Assembly (NCBI RefSeq): GCF_003202695.1
Contig: NZ_QGLL01000006.1
Span: forward strand, 248,001-312,000
Length of the DNA stretch: 64,000 bases
Source: Bifidobacterium asteroides
Lineage (GTDB): Bacteria > Actinomycetota > Actinomycetes > Actinomycetales > Bifidobacteriaceae
Direction of reading: 5' to 3'
In this document: piece by piece, positions 28,145-36,344 of the stretch
Position numbering within the stretch: the stretch's first letter is position 1
Layout of the letters: each line of letters starts with the position of its first letter
Translations under genes and position numbers: made by a program
Notes under the pieces: model-generated
The model's input: only the letters and a program-made list of their open reading frames with translations
Told to the model about the DNA's origin: nothing
Databases searched by the model: none

Positions 28145-29566
28145 ATGGGAGCGAACCGGACCAAGAGAGAAGAACCCGAACCTGTGAATCAGCGATCCAG
28201 GTCAGATTCCGAAGCGGCTGATCAACAGGAGCAGGCAGCTGATGTCAACTTCCGCACCAAGGAGGGCAGGAAGAGCTTCTGGACCAATATCGTGGCTGTA
28301 TGGTTGGGCACAACCATGGAATATGTTGACTTTGCCTTGTACGGTCTGGCTTCAGGGCTGGTCTTTGGAGATATCTTCTTTCCTGGGCAAACGCCGGTCA
28401 TCGCTCTGCTTTCCTCATTCGCGACTTATGCGGTCGGCTTTCTAGCCAGGCCTGTCGGAGCCTTTGTTCTGGGCAAGATAGGCGATAAGCGCGGACGTAA
28501 GTTCATCATGGTCTTCACGGTCATGCTGATGGGTCTGTCGACTACAGCCCTGGGACTTTTGCCTACGTACCAAATGGTGGGCATTCTTTCGCCCATTCTC
28601 TTGATACTTTGTCGCGTATGCCAGGGATTCGGCGCTGGGGCCGAACTGTCAGGCGGAGCAGTGATGCTCGCCGAGTATTCCCCTGTCAACCATCGCGGCC
28701 TGGTTTCCTCATTGATTGGGATCGGATCCAATTCGGGCACTCTGCTGGCTTCTGCCGTCTGGCTCCTGGTTCTGCTTTTGCCACACGACAGCCTGATCAC
28801 CTGGGGGTGGAGGATTCCCTTCCTGGTCTCGATCCTGATTGCGCTTTTCGCTGTCTACCTGCGTCGCTCCATGCAGGAGACGCCGGCATTTCGTTCCTAC
28901 CAGGCCAATAGGAAGAAGGAAGAGGCTATCCTGGCTGCCGCAGGCAAGCAGGAGAAGAAGTCCGAGGGTGGCTGGAAGGCCTTCTTCGTCATGCTTGGTC
29001 TGCGTATAGGAGAGAACGGCCCCTCGTATCTTTCACAGAGCTTCTTTATCGGATATGTGGTCACACTAGGCGTGAACAAGTCAGTGCCGACCACAGCCGT
29101 GCTGATTGCCTCTTTGCTGGGCTTCCTGATCATCCCCTTCTCCGGATGGCTTTCAGACCGGTTCGGCCGCAGGATTGTCTATCGCGTCTTCTGCCTGCTT
29201 CTGGTCCTTTACGCCTTCCCGGCCTTTGCCCTCCTGCAGTCGAAGAACACCATTGTTGTCAGCCTGGTGATCATCGTCGGCATGGGTGTGGCTTCGCTGG
29301 GCATCTTTGGGGTCCAAGCAGCCTATGGAGTTGAGCTCTTCGGCATTCAGCACAGGTATTCCCGGATGGCAGTCGCCAAGGAACTTGGTTCCATCCTCTC
29401 CGGCGGCACAGCTCCGATGGTCGCCTCAGCGCTGCTCGCGGCCTTCAGCTCCTGGGTGCCCTTGGCTGTCTACTACTGCCTGATGGCGGCGATCGGTCTG
29501 ATAACGACATTCTTCGCTCCCGAGACCCGTGGAAGAGACCTGACCTTGGTTGACGATGCAATCTGA
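28145..29566 (+). CDS. MFS transporter, metabolite:proton symporter type
   Basis: A 473-residue transporter with about twelve membrane segments after a 45-residue polar N-terminus. The segments TTMEYVDFALYG, the loop GKIGDKRGRKF and CQGFGAGAELSGGAVMLAEY are typical of the MHS branch (ProP/ShiA-like) of the major facilitator superfamily. The ATG at 28145 follows AAGGAGG. It is the first gene after the operator-containing promoter and precedes lacI. By context the substrate is probably a nucleoside or a ribosyl compound, although MHS proteins usually carry carboxylates or zwitterions. Confidence 0.88.
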   Translation: MGANRTKREEPEPVNQRSRSDSEAADQQEQAADVNFRTKEGRKSFWTNIVAVWLGTTMEYVDFALYGLASGLVFGDIFFPGQTPVIALLSSFATYAVGFLARPVGAFVLGKIGDKRGRKFIMVFTVMLMGLSTTALGLLPTYQMVGILSPILLILCRVCQGFGAGAELSGGAVMLAEYSPVNHRGLVSSLIGIGSNSGTLLASAVWLLVLLLPHDSLITWGWRIPFLVSILIALFAVYLRRSMQETPAFRSYQANRKKEEAILAAAGKQEKKSEGGWKAFFVMLGLRIGENGPSYLSQSFFIGYVVTLGVNKSVPTTAVLIASLLGFLIIPFSGWLSDRFGRRIVYRVFCLLLVLYAFPAFALLQSKNTIVVSLVIIVGMGVASLGIFGVQAAYGVELFGIQHRYSRMAVAKELGSILSGGTAPMVASALLAAFSSWVPLAVYYCLMAAIGLITTFFAPETRGRDLTLVDDAI

Positions 29567-29618
29567 TGAATCTCCATTGAATCGGTAATCTGATAGGAGA
29601 CCAGTTGCAAGGAGGGGC

Positions 29619-30728
29619 ATGGTGACAAGGCGTCCGACAAGGGATGATGTGGCCAAGGAAGCGGGTACCTCATCCGCTGTGGTGAGCTATGTGATCAATC
29701 ATGGTCCACGTCCAGTCTCCGAGCAGACCAGGCGCAAGGTCTTAGAGGCCATCAGGCGAACCGGCTATGTGCCTAATAATATCGCCAAGTCGCTGGCCAA
29801 CGGGACCAGCGATACCTACGCCCTGCTGGTGACAGACCTCGCCAATCCCTTCCTGGCTCAGATGACCAAGGCTTTGGAACACAAGCTTTTCTCCCTGGGC
29901 AAGACCCTCCTGGTCGGCGATTCCAGCGATAACCCCAGTCGCCAGATGGAGCTCTTGGAATCCTTCCAACGTCAGCAGGTCTCTGGTCTGGTTTGGTATG
30001 GCGTGGACCAGCCTCTTCCCATGGATGCCCTCGAAACCTACCCGGGGACCGTGGTTATGCTCAACCAGCCGGAAGGACAGGATCTGAGCCTCTCTGCAGG
30101 GCGCCGAGTTCGGTTGGGCCTTGACGAAAGCGAAGAGGCCTGGATGGCCACAGCCCATCTGATAGAGCATGGCTATCGGCGGCTGGCCATCATTGCCGGC
30201 CCTCGGGAGCGTCTCAACTCGCGGGAAAGAATCCGTGGGTGGAAGAGGGCCATACGTGAATCCGGCCTTGAGCCGGGGCAGGAGATTTTCGTTCCCTACA
30301 CCTGCCAGGGAGGATACGAGGCGGCGGAGCTGGTCGACGATCAGGTTGAGGCTGTCTTTGCTTCGAATGAGCTTCAGGCCATGGGTTTCCTGGCAGGCAT
30401 GGCCCAGCGCGGTAAAAAGGTGCCCGATGATGTGGCTTTGGCGGCGATGAATGGGACGGACCAATCCGCATATTTGATCCCGTCACTGACAGCCGTCCAG
30501 CTGTCTGAGGGTGAGATAGCAGACAAGATTGCCAAAGTGCTGCTGAAACCGGACGGCTCCTATCAGGACAATGGCGATGAAGAAGACGACAAACCAGAGG
30601 GCTGCGAGACTTCCGTCGCTGCAACGAATTGTTCGGATGCTCCTGTCCGCACTGGCTTAGACACAATTCCGGCAGCTCCACAGCTGGTCATAGGCCGTAG
30701 CTGTGGATGCAGCCAAAATGAGGTGTGA
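29619..30728 (+). CDS. LacI-family transcriptional regulator
   Basis: A 369-residue regulator. The N-terminal helix-turn-helix and hinge ([20 protein letters not shown] to [10 protein letters not shown]) bind the operator, and a periplasmic-binding-protein-like effector domain follows. The C-terminus is longer than usual, with an acidic linker near residue 310-325 and a Cys-containing end. ATG at 29619 and GTG at 29622 are adjacent; AAGGAGG suits the GTG slightly better. It lies between a transporter and a nucleoside hydrolase and probably represses both through O1/O2, with the nucleoside or a product as inducer. Confidence 0.92.
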   Translation: MVTRRPTRDDVAKEAGTSSAVVSYVINHGPRPVSEQTRRKVLEAIRRTGYVPNNIAKSLANGTSDTYALLVTDLANPFLAQMTKALEHKLFSLGKTLLVGDSSDNPSRQMELLESFQRQQVSGLVWYGVDQPLPMDALETYPGTVVMLNQPEGQDLSLSAGRRVRLGLDESEEAWMATAHLIEHGYRRLAIIAGPRERLNSRERIRGWKRAIRESGLEPGQEIFVPYTCQGGYEAAELVDDQVEAVFASNELQAMGFLAGMAQRGKKVPDDVALAAMNGTDQSAYLIPSLTAVQLSEGEIADKIAKVLLKPDGSYQDNGDEEDDKPEGCETSVAATNCSDAPVRTGLDTIPAAPQLVIGRSCGCSQNEV

Positions 30729-31747
30729 AAACAGAAATGGAAGATACAGTCAACATTATCGTCGACTGTGACCCGGGCAATGGTGTGCCTGGAGCCAACG
30801 TCGATGATGCCCTGGCCATTGCCTATGCCTTGCGTTCCGAAAAGCTCAAGACCAGAGCAATATGGACCGTGTTCGGCAACACCACATCCGATCTTGGTTA
30901 TTCCAGTGCAGAGGCCTTGCTGAGATCCATGGGACGCATGGATGTTCCTGTCCGTCGAGGGGCGGACGGCCCGCTGCAGGGATCACGCCAGCCTTGGCTG
31001 ACCAAGAGGCTGAATGCGGCCAGCAGCCCTGAGGCGCCAGAAGTATGGAGAAATGCCGTGGGAGCGCGGGCAGGGTTCCATGCATCAAGCCCAGATATGG
31101 CATCCGCTGTCCCGGAGGTTTCCGGGTCTGATCAGCTTGCGCAGGATGTGCTTGCTTGCAGCGGTCCGGTGTCCGTTGCCGCCATAGGACCACTTACCAA
31201 CATAGCCAGGTTGATCAGGGATGAGCCGCAGGTTGTTGGCCATATCGAGAGGGTCAGCATCATGGGCGGTGCCCTCGGTTTTGGCGATGAAGTGGACACC
31301 AACTTCGCCGTCGATCCGGTGGCAGCCCGGCGGGTGCTGGAATCCGGCATTCCCATCACCTTGGTCCCGCTCGATGTGACCAGGACCACGCATCTAAGCC
31401 AGCGATGCTGGGATCGTATGATCGACGAGGCCGATGCGAGCAAGGCGCCATGGAAGAACTCGATGAACGACTGGTTGAGACCGTGGCTGACATACAGCAG
31501 TCGAACTCGACCGGTTGATGGCATGTGGCTTCATGACCTGGTATCCGTATTGGCGCTGGCTGAAAGGGAGCTGGTTTCTCTGCGTCCTGCACGGGTGAAT
31601 CTTGCCGACAGCGGCAAGCTGTCATTGGCTGACAGGAATAGTGACCAGCCTGGCAGTGATGTCGAATCGTGTGAGGTGGAGCTCTGCACTGGCGTGGATA
31701 ATTCGCGCATGATTCAGGTCTGGCAGCAGGCTGTTCTGCCTCGCTGA
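30725..31747 (+). CDS. Inosine-uridine preferring nucleoside hydrolase family protein
   Basis: A 340-residue member of the nucleoside hydrolase family, which cleaves the N-glycosidic bond to give base and ribose with a bound calcium. The N-terminal metal motif is present but spread out: DCDPGN then GVPGAN then VDDALA, instead of the compact DxDxGxDDA. The block [10 protein letters not shown] and [12 protein letters not shown] fit the family, as does [16 protein letters not shown] at 30725 overlaps the lacI stop by four bases; an in-frame ATG at 30737 is an alternative with AGGTG upstream. It completes the operon with the transporter and regulator. Confidence 0.9.
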   Translation: MKTEMEDTVNIIVDCDPGNGVPGANVDDALAIAYALRSEKLKTRAIWTVFGNTTSDLGYSSAEALLRSMGRMDVPVRRGADGPLQGSRQPWLTKRLNAASSPEAPEVWRNAVGARAGFHASSPDMASAVPEVSGSDQLAQDVLACSGPVSVAAIGPLTNIARLIRDEPQVVGHIERVSIMGGALGFGDEVDTNFAVDPVAARRVLESGIPITLVPLDVTRTTHLSQRCWDRMIDEADASKAPWKNSMNDWLRPWLTYSSRTRPVDGMWLHDLVSVLALAERELVSLRPARVNLADSGKLSLADRNSDQPGSDVESCEVELCTGVDNSRMIQVWQQAVLPR

Positions 31748-32240
31748 AGCCGCGGGGATCTGACCTCAATCCGACCCGAGCCCTTTTTGCTATCTTACGA
31801 GTTAGTCATGAGGACTGCAGCCTTGTATGCGTCCGGTCATTTCGTAGGTAGGCGGACTTTGCAGAGGCGTCCATGTGCTGCTGGCAGTCTCCTGGACCTT
31901 CCGAAATCCCAGGATCACTATCAATCTGCATACAGTTGCGGCCTAAAATGCTGCTCCGTATCACTGTCGCCAGTCATAATGACCAACTGCTCGTGGATTG
32001 CGAGCCTAGGCTGCCTTGGTGCGGCTATGCCAAAAACGATTGGAAAGCCGCATGCCATGGTGCTTTCACAGATCGATCCTCGTCAATGATGGCAGTTTGA
32101 CTGTGCGAAAACACAGGTATGGCAATGATCCTGGCCTGTACTGGCTGTGGCTAAGCATGAGGAAGCAAGAGAGGGCCGTGGCATTGGCAAATGTGCCGGA
32201 TGTCAAAAAGGATTCCGAGGTGACCTCGGAATCCTGTCTG
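31748..32240. other. 493-base non-coding stretch before tRNA-Ala
   Basis: No supported gene on either strand. A 100-codon frame at 31787-32089 has no family features, a Cys/Ser-rich composition and no ribosome site. The right end holds the terminator of the minus-strand tRNA-Ala. The stretch may be decayed sequence beside a tRNA gene. Confidence 0.6.
32205..32234 (-). terminator. Intrinsic terminator of tRNA-Ala
   Basis: On the minus strand, GGATTCCGAG pairs with CTCGGAATCC around a five-base loop and is followed by five T residues. It begins seven bases after the 3' end of tRNA-Ala. A textbook rho-independent terminator. Confidence 0.85.
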
Positions 32241-32313
32241 TGGAGCTAGGGGGGTTCGAACCCCCGACCTTCTCCATGCCATGGAGACGCGCTACCAGCT
32301 GCGCCATAGCCCC
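32241..32313 (-). tRNA. tRNA-Ala (anticodon GGC)
   Basis: Read on the minus strand, acceptor arms GGGGCTA and TAGCTCC pair with one G-T, the D-arm is GGCGCAGCTGGTAGCGC, and the anticodon stem-loop TCTCC-ATGGCAT-GGAGA gives GGC. The T-arm is GGGGGTTCGAACCCCC. The discriminator base is A. CCA is not encoded. Confidence 0.95.
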
Positions 32314-32343
32314 GTACTTATCTTGCTTGGTGAAGCCTTGCTT

Positions 32344-32373
32344 ATAGTACACCGCGATCGGCAAATGGGGCAA
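32344..32373 (-). promoter_or_regulatory. Probable tRNA-Ala promoter
   Basis: On the minus strand TTGCCC and TACTAT are separated by 18 bases. The -10 ends 31 bases before the tRNA 5' end. Confidence 0.5.
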
Positions 32374-32525
32374 CTTAGAGTGTTGCCCTGGAATTGCAGG
32401 GATTTGAGCCAATTTGATGGATTTTATCCTCGAATAGGCCTCAGCCATACCTGAGCCTGCAAGTGCGCTAGCATGAGGACAAGGGGCGACCAAGATGGTC
32501 GGCGTCAGCGGAAAGGCAGTGGGCT

Positions 32526-33551
32526 ATGGCAAGCAAAAACAATGCCGGAGGGCAGATTGAAAAGCATGACGGAGGCCATCCCGGTGACCAGCTCATTGTT
32601 AACTGTCTGCCCTTGGATCAGGGAGAGCGGCAGGAATTCCTTCAGGCAGCCCCGGGCATTCGTCAGGTGTTCATGGTCGGCACGGACATGCGGCAGAGCA
32701 TGCAGTGGCCTATGGGCGTACCCCAGTCCTGCCAATCAGAGGCCACGATTATTCTGGGCAATCCGCCGACCGACCAGGTCGCTGCCTGCCGTAACTTGGT
32801 CTGGCTGCAGACCAGCAGCGCGGGCGTGGATGCCTACCTGAAGCCAGGGGTCCTGTCCCCGGATGCCATGCTGACCAGTGCTTCCGGCGCCTACGGGCAG
32901 TCGGTCTCCGAGCACATGTTCGCCATGATGTGGACCATAATGAAGGATCTGCCAGGATACAGGGACAATCAGCGCATGGGCCGTTGGCAGCCTCGTGGGG
33001 CAGTTCTTTCGCCGCGTGGCTGCCGGGTTCTGGTTTTGGGCACGGGAGATATCGGAGCCTCTTTCGCCCGTCTGTCCAAGGCCGTCGGCGCTCGGACCAT
33101 CGGCATCAGACGCCATCCTGACCAGCCTGTGGAGGGATTCGACCGTCTGGCCGGTTTTGACGATCTGGATGCCCTGTTGCCCGACGTGGATGTGGTGGCC
33201 TTGGCTCTGCCCTCAACGCCGCAGACCAGGCACATCATCGACGGCCCTCGCTTGGAAATGATGAAATCCACCGCCGTCCTGATCAACGCGGGCAGGGGCG
33301 ATGCCGTGGACTGCATGGCTCTGGCCCAAGCTTTGGATAAGGAAGATATTTTCGGCGCCGGCCTGGATGTGACCGAACCGGAACCCCTGCCGGAAAATCA
33401 TCCGCTCTGGAGCCAGCCACGCTGCTTGCTCACTCCGCATGTAGCTGGGGGAGCCCACCTGGCCTCCAACGTGGACAAGATTCTGGAAATCTGCCTGGAC
33501 AATCTTCGGCGGTTCATGGACGGCAGGCCTCTTCGCAACCGGATGAGGTAA
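32526..33551 (+). CDS. D-isomer-specific 2-hydroxyacid dehydrogenase family protein
   Basis: A 341-residue NAD(P)-dependent dehydrogenase. The nucleotide-binding motif is VLVLGTGDIGASFA near residue 166, with catalytic residues in INAGRGDAVD (Arg) near residue 257, ACLDVTEPEPLP-like GLDVTEPEPLPENHPL (Glu) near 279, and TPHVAGG (His) near 300. It may reduce a 2-keto acid such as pyruvate, hydroxypyruvate or glyoxylate. The ATG at 32526 follows GAAAGGCAGTGGG. The gene is separated from the next by five bases. Confidence 0.87.
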   Translation: MASKNNAGGQIEKHDGGHPGDQLIVNCLPLDQGERQEFLQAAPGIRQVFMVGTDMRQSMQWPMGVPQSCQSEATIILGNPPTDQVAACRNLVWLQTSSAGVDAYLKPGVLSPDAMLTSASGAYGQSVSEHMFAMMWTIMKDLPGYRDNQRMGRWQPRGAVLSPRGCRVLVLGTGDIGASFARLSKAVGARTIGIRRHPDQPVEGFDRLAGFDDLDALLPDVDVVALALPSTPQTRHIIDGPRLEMMKSTAVLINAGRGDAVDCMALAQALDKEDIFGAGLDVTEPEPLPENHPLWSQPRCLLTPHVAGGAHLASNVDKILEICLDNLRRFMDGRPLRNRMR

Positions 33552-33556
33552 CCGCC

Positions 33557-34390
33557 ATGCTGACAGAGCGAGACCGCAGCGGCCGCGGCCATCGGCCAAC
33601 GGTGGTTCTACGGTGGGCAGCCGTCCTGCTGGCGCTTGCCTTGATTGCGGAGGGCTCCTTGGCCTTGGCTGACAGGCTGATGGGTGGCGGGCCTGCTCGC
33701 CATTCAGACAATAATTCCGGCAGTCAAGCCGAAAGCTCCTCCGCAAACGGACGCAAGACAGCTTCCCACAGCCCTCCAGGGTATTCTCCCGAGCAGACTG
33801 CGGCCCATCCGCCTCTGTCCTCGCCTGTGGACTACGACCATGACGGTGTGGACGACTACACGGCCATGGTGCGTGGAGCCCATCAGGAGGCCCGCCGCCG
33901 TCCTCGTTATGACAGCAGCTACTATCAGGGCGGCTACCCGCCCAATGACCGAGGCGCCTGCACCGATGAGATCTGGAGAGCCTTCCGTCAGGCCGGCTAC
34001 GATCTGAAGGCTATGGTCGACGCCGACATCGCCTCGTCTCCTGGGGCCTATGCCGGAGTCATCAGTAGTCCTGATCCGAATATCGACTTCAGGCGCACCA
34101 ACGTCCTCGGCGTATTCCTGTCCCGGCATGCCCAGCGTCTGACCAACGATACTTCGGCGACTGACCAGTGGCAGCAGGGTGACATCGTCATTTTCGGCAC
34201 CTCTTGGCATATCGGTATGGCTTCCGATAGAAGGGACGGCCGGGGCGTTCCCCTGCTTCTGCACAACATGGGTCAGCGCGCCAGGGAGAACGACTACCTG
34301 GGATCGCCGGGTCACCGTCCCGTCACTGGGCATTTTCGCTTCGACGCATCCAAGATCCGACCCGCCGTCCTGCGGCCATGGCGGGGATGA
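33557..34390 (+). CDS. Exported DUF1287-like protein
   Basis: A 277-residue protein with an N-terminal hydrophobic helix (residues 14-33) that is either a signal sequence or an anchor. A polar Ser/Asn-rich linker follows. The domain from about residue 92 shows GGYPPNDRGACTDEIWRAFRQAGYDLKAMVDADI and GDIVIFGTSWHIGMAS. This Cys-Thr-Asp plus His arrangement matches the DUF1287 family, which is distantly related to NlpC/P60 cysteine peptidases. A role in cell wall turnover is possible but not shown. It is coupled to the dehydrogenase gene by a five-base gap. Confidence 0.78.
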   Translation: MLTERDRSGRGHRPTVVLRWAAVLLALALIAEGSLALADRLMGGGPARHSDNNSGSQAESSSANGRKTASHSPPGYSPEQTAAHPPLSSPVDYDHDGVDDYTAMVRGAHQEARRRPRYDSSYYQGGYPPNDRGACTDEIWRAFRQAGYDLKAMVDADIASSPGAYAGVISSPDPNIDFRRTNVLGVFLSRHAQRLTNDTSATDQWQQGDIVIFGTSWHIGMASDRRDGRGVPLLLHNMGQRARENDYLGSPGHRPVTGHFRFDASKIRPAVLRPWRG

Positions 34391-34490
34391 CCAGGGACTA
34401 CCCTGCGAAATTGAGCACGGCGGCAACTGGTTATCTGCTACTATCGGTTCGGCCAGACACGTCGGCCAGGTTCGAGCACGAGAGGCGGTG

Positions 34491-35447
34491 ATGGCGATGA
34501 TGAGAGTATTCAGCACCATGAACGGGCAGATCGAGCAGATAGGCAGGGCTTCCAAGGGCTCATGGATATGCTTATCAGCGCCCACCGATGTCGAGCTGGC
34601 CAACGTCTCCCAGACCACGGGTATAGACCTGGCTGATCTGCGTGCCCCCTTGGACGATGAAGAGCGCTCACGTGTGGACGTTGAAGACGAGTACACCATG
34701 GTCATCGTTGATATTCCCCGCGCCGAGGAACGAGACGGTCGGGACTACTACGAGACCATTCCTCTTTCTATTATTGTCACCGAGGATCTGATCGTTACCG
34801 TCTGCATGCAGGACACGGTTCTGCTCCATCCTTTTATGGAGGGCACCATCCGGGGATTCAACACTTTCATGAAGTCCCGCTTTATCCTGCAGATTCTCTA
34901 CCGCAACGCCACCCTCTATCTGCGCTACCTGCGCATCATCGACCGCGAGTCGGACCGGCTGGAGCTCAAGCTGCGTCACTCCATGCAGAATCGAGAGATC
35001 CTCATGCTGTTGGAGCTCAATAAGACCTTGGTCTACTTCGCCACCAGTCTCAAGTCAAACGAGATCGTCCTGGAGAAGCTGACCGGGCTGGAGCGGATCA
35101 AACGGTACCCGGACGACGAGGACCTTCTGGGCGACGTGATCACCGAGAACAAGCAGGCCATCGAGATGGCCAACATCTACTCGAGCGTGCTTTCAAACAT
35201 GACCGATGCCTTCGCCTCCATCGTCTCCAACAACGTCAACAATGTCATGAGGATCTTCACCATCATCTCCATCAGCCTGTCGGTGCCCACGCTGATCTTT
35301 TCCATGTATGGCATGAACTTCAACCAAGGCATGTTCGGCATGCCTTTCACCGACAAGCCCTGGGGCTTCGCGGTCGTGGTGATTCTTTCGGGCCTGCTGA
35401 CCGCCCTGGTAACCTGGTTCCTGACTCGTTCGAGAATGTTCAAGTAG
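34491..35447 (+). CDS. corA: CorA-family divalent cation transporter
   Basis: A 318-residue protein of the CorA magnesium/cobalt channel family. A long cytoplasmic, acidic and helical N-terminal domain precedes two C-terminal membrane helices (about residues 255-275 and 290-310). The selectivity motif appears as YGMNF between them. I chose the ATG at 34491, six bases after GAGAGG; ATGs at 34497 and 34500 are close alternatives. The open frame upstream overlaps the DUF1287 gene in another frame and is not used. Confidence 0.9.
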   Translation: MAMMRVFSTMNGQIEQIGRASKGSWICLSAPTDVELANVSQTTGIDLADLRAPLDDEERSRVDVEDEYTMVIVDIPRAEERDGRDYYETIPLSIIVTEDLIVTVCMQDTVLLHPFMEGTIRGFNTFMKSRFILQILYRNATLYLRYLRIIDRESDRLELKLRHSMQNREILMLLELNKTLVYFATSLKSNEIVLEKLTGLERIKRYPDDEDLLGDVITENKQAIEMANIYSSVLSNMTDAFASIVSNNVNNVMRIFTIISISLSVPTLIFSMYGMNFNQGMFGMPFTDKPWGFAVVVILSGLLTALVTWFLTRSRMFK

Positions 35448-35456
35448 GGATCGATC

Positions 35457-36287
35457 ATGTTTGCACGCAGGATTGCGGCGGCTCTGGCGGCATTGATTTT
35501 GGCAGTGCCGATGAGTGGGTGCGGCCGCCAGGAGGATCGCTACCGGGCGGGCTCCATCGGGCCCAAGATCAGCGTGGGCATCTCCTTCGATCAGCCCGGG
35601 CTCGGATTCGCCCAATCCGGCCAGTACCAGGGACTTGATGTGGATGTAGCCCAGTACGTGGTCCACGAGCTTGGATACGCCGAGTCACAGATCGTCTTCC
35701 GTCAGGTGAGACCTGCGGACCGCGAGCGCATGCTTGAGCAAGGCCAGGTGGACATGGTTGTGGCCGGCTACTCCATTACCGAAGAACGGCAGAAGCTGGT
35801 GGATTTCGCGGGGCCCTACCTGGCTACGGGGCAGGATCTGCTGGTTCGCCGCACCCAGAATGACATCGCAGGGGTGGGGGATCTGGCTCAAAAACGGGTT
35901 TGTGTGGCTGCGGGGTCCACCTCCGGGGCTCTTGTGCGCTCGCTGGCCCCTCAAGCCTTGGTCCAGGAGCGGGAGGAGTTCCCCGAGTGCGTCACGGCCC
36001 TGCTCAGCGGGGACACGGATGCAGCCAGCGCCGACGACTTTGCTCTGGCCGGACTGGCTCATGTTCGCGGCGGCGGTCAGCTGCGCCTGGTCGGCAGGCC
36101 TTTCTCCCATGAACGATATGGCATCGGCGTGCCCCACGGGGATCCGGAACTGGTGGACGTCATCGATCAGGCTTTAAAGAGCATGATGCAGGACGGATCT
36201 TTCAAGGCCGCCCTGGATCGTGCCTCCAGGTCCATCGGCTTCTCTATCGATGCCGCCAGCCGTACCCTGCGGCCTGGGGATCGCTGA
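35457..36287 (+). CDS. Solute-binding lipoprotein, amino-acid ABC type
   Basis: A 276-residue protein with a lipoprotein signal peptide ending in PMSGC near residue 22. The mature part matches family 3 solute-binding proteins (GlnH/GluB-like): KISVGISFDQPGLGF, YQGLDVDVAQYV, GQVDMVVAGYSITEERQKLVDF, and GGQLRLVGRPFSHERYGIG. Glutamate, glutamine or another polar amino acid is likely. No permease or ATPase gene is adjacent, so it may share a transporter encoded elsewhere or act as a sensor. It starts ten bases after corA. Confidence 0.87.
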   Translation: MFARRIAAALAALILAVPMSGCGRQEDRYRAGSIGPKISVGISFDQPGLGFAQSGQYQGLDVDVAQYVVHELGYAESQIVFRQVRPADRERMLEQGQVDMVVAGYSITEERQKLVDFAGPYLATGQDLLVRRTQNDIAGVGDLAQKRVCVAAGSTSGALVRSLAPQALVQEREEFPECVTALLSGDTDAASADDFALAGLAHVRGGGQLRLVGRPFSHERYGIGVPHGDPELVDVIDQALKSMMQDGSFKAALDRASRSIGFSIDAASRTLRPGDR

Positions 36288-36344
36288 TCACGGCTCCAGC
36301 CAGGATAACGGATGTTGGACATCGGACCGGCCGTGTCCATGTGA

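Noticed and set aside
31787-32089. A 100-codon + strand frame before tRNA-Ala
   Set aside because: Low-complexity Ser/Cys mix, no ribosome site and no domain; treated as non-coding.
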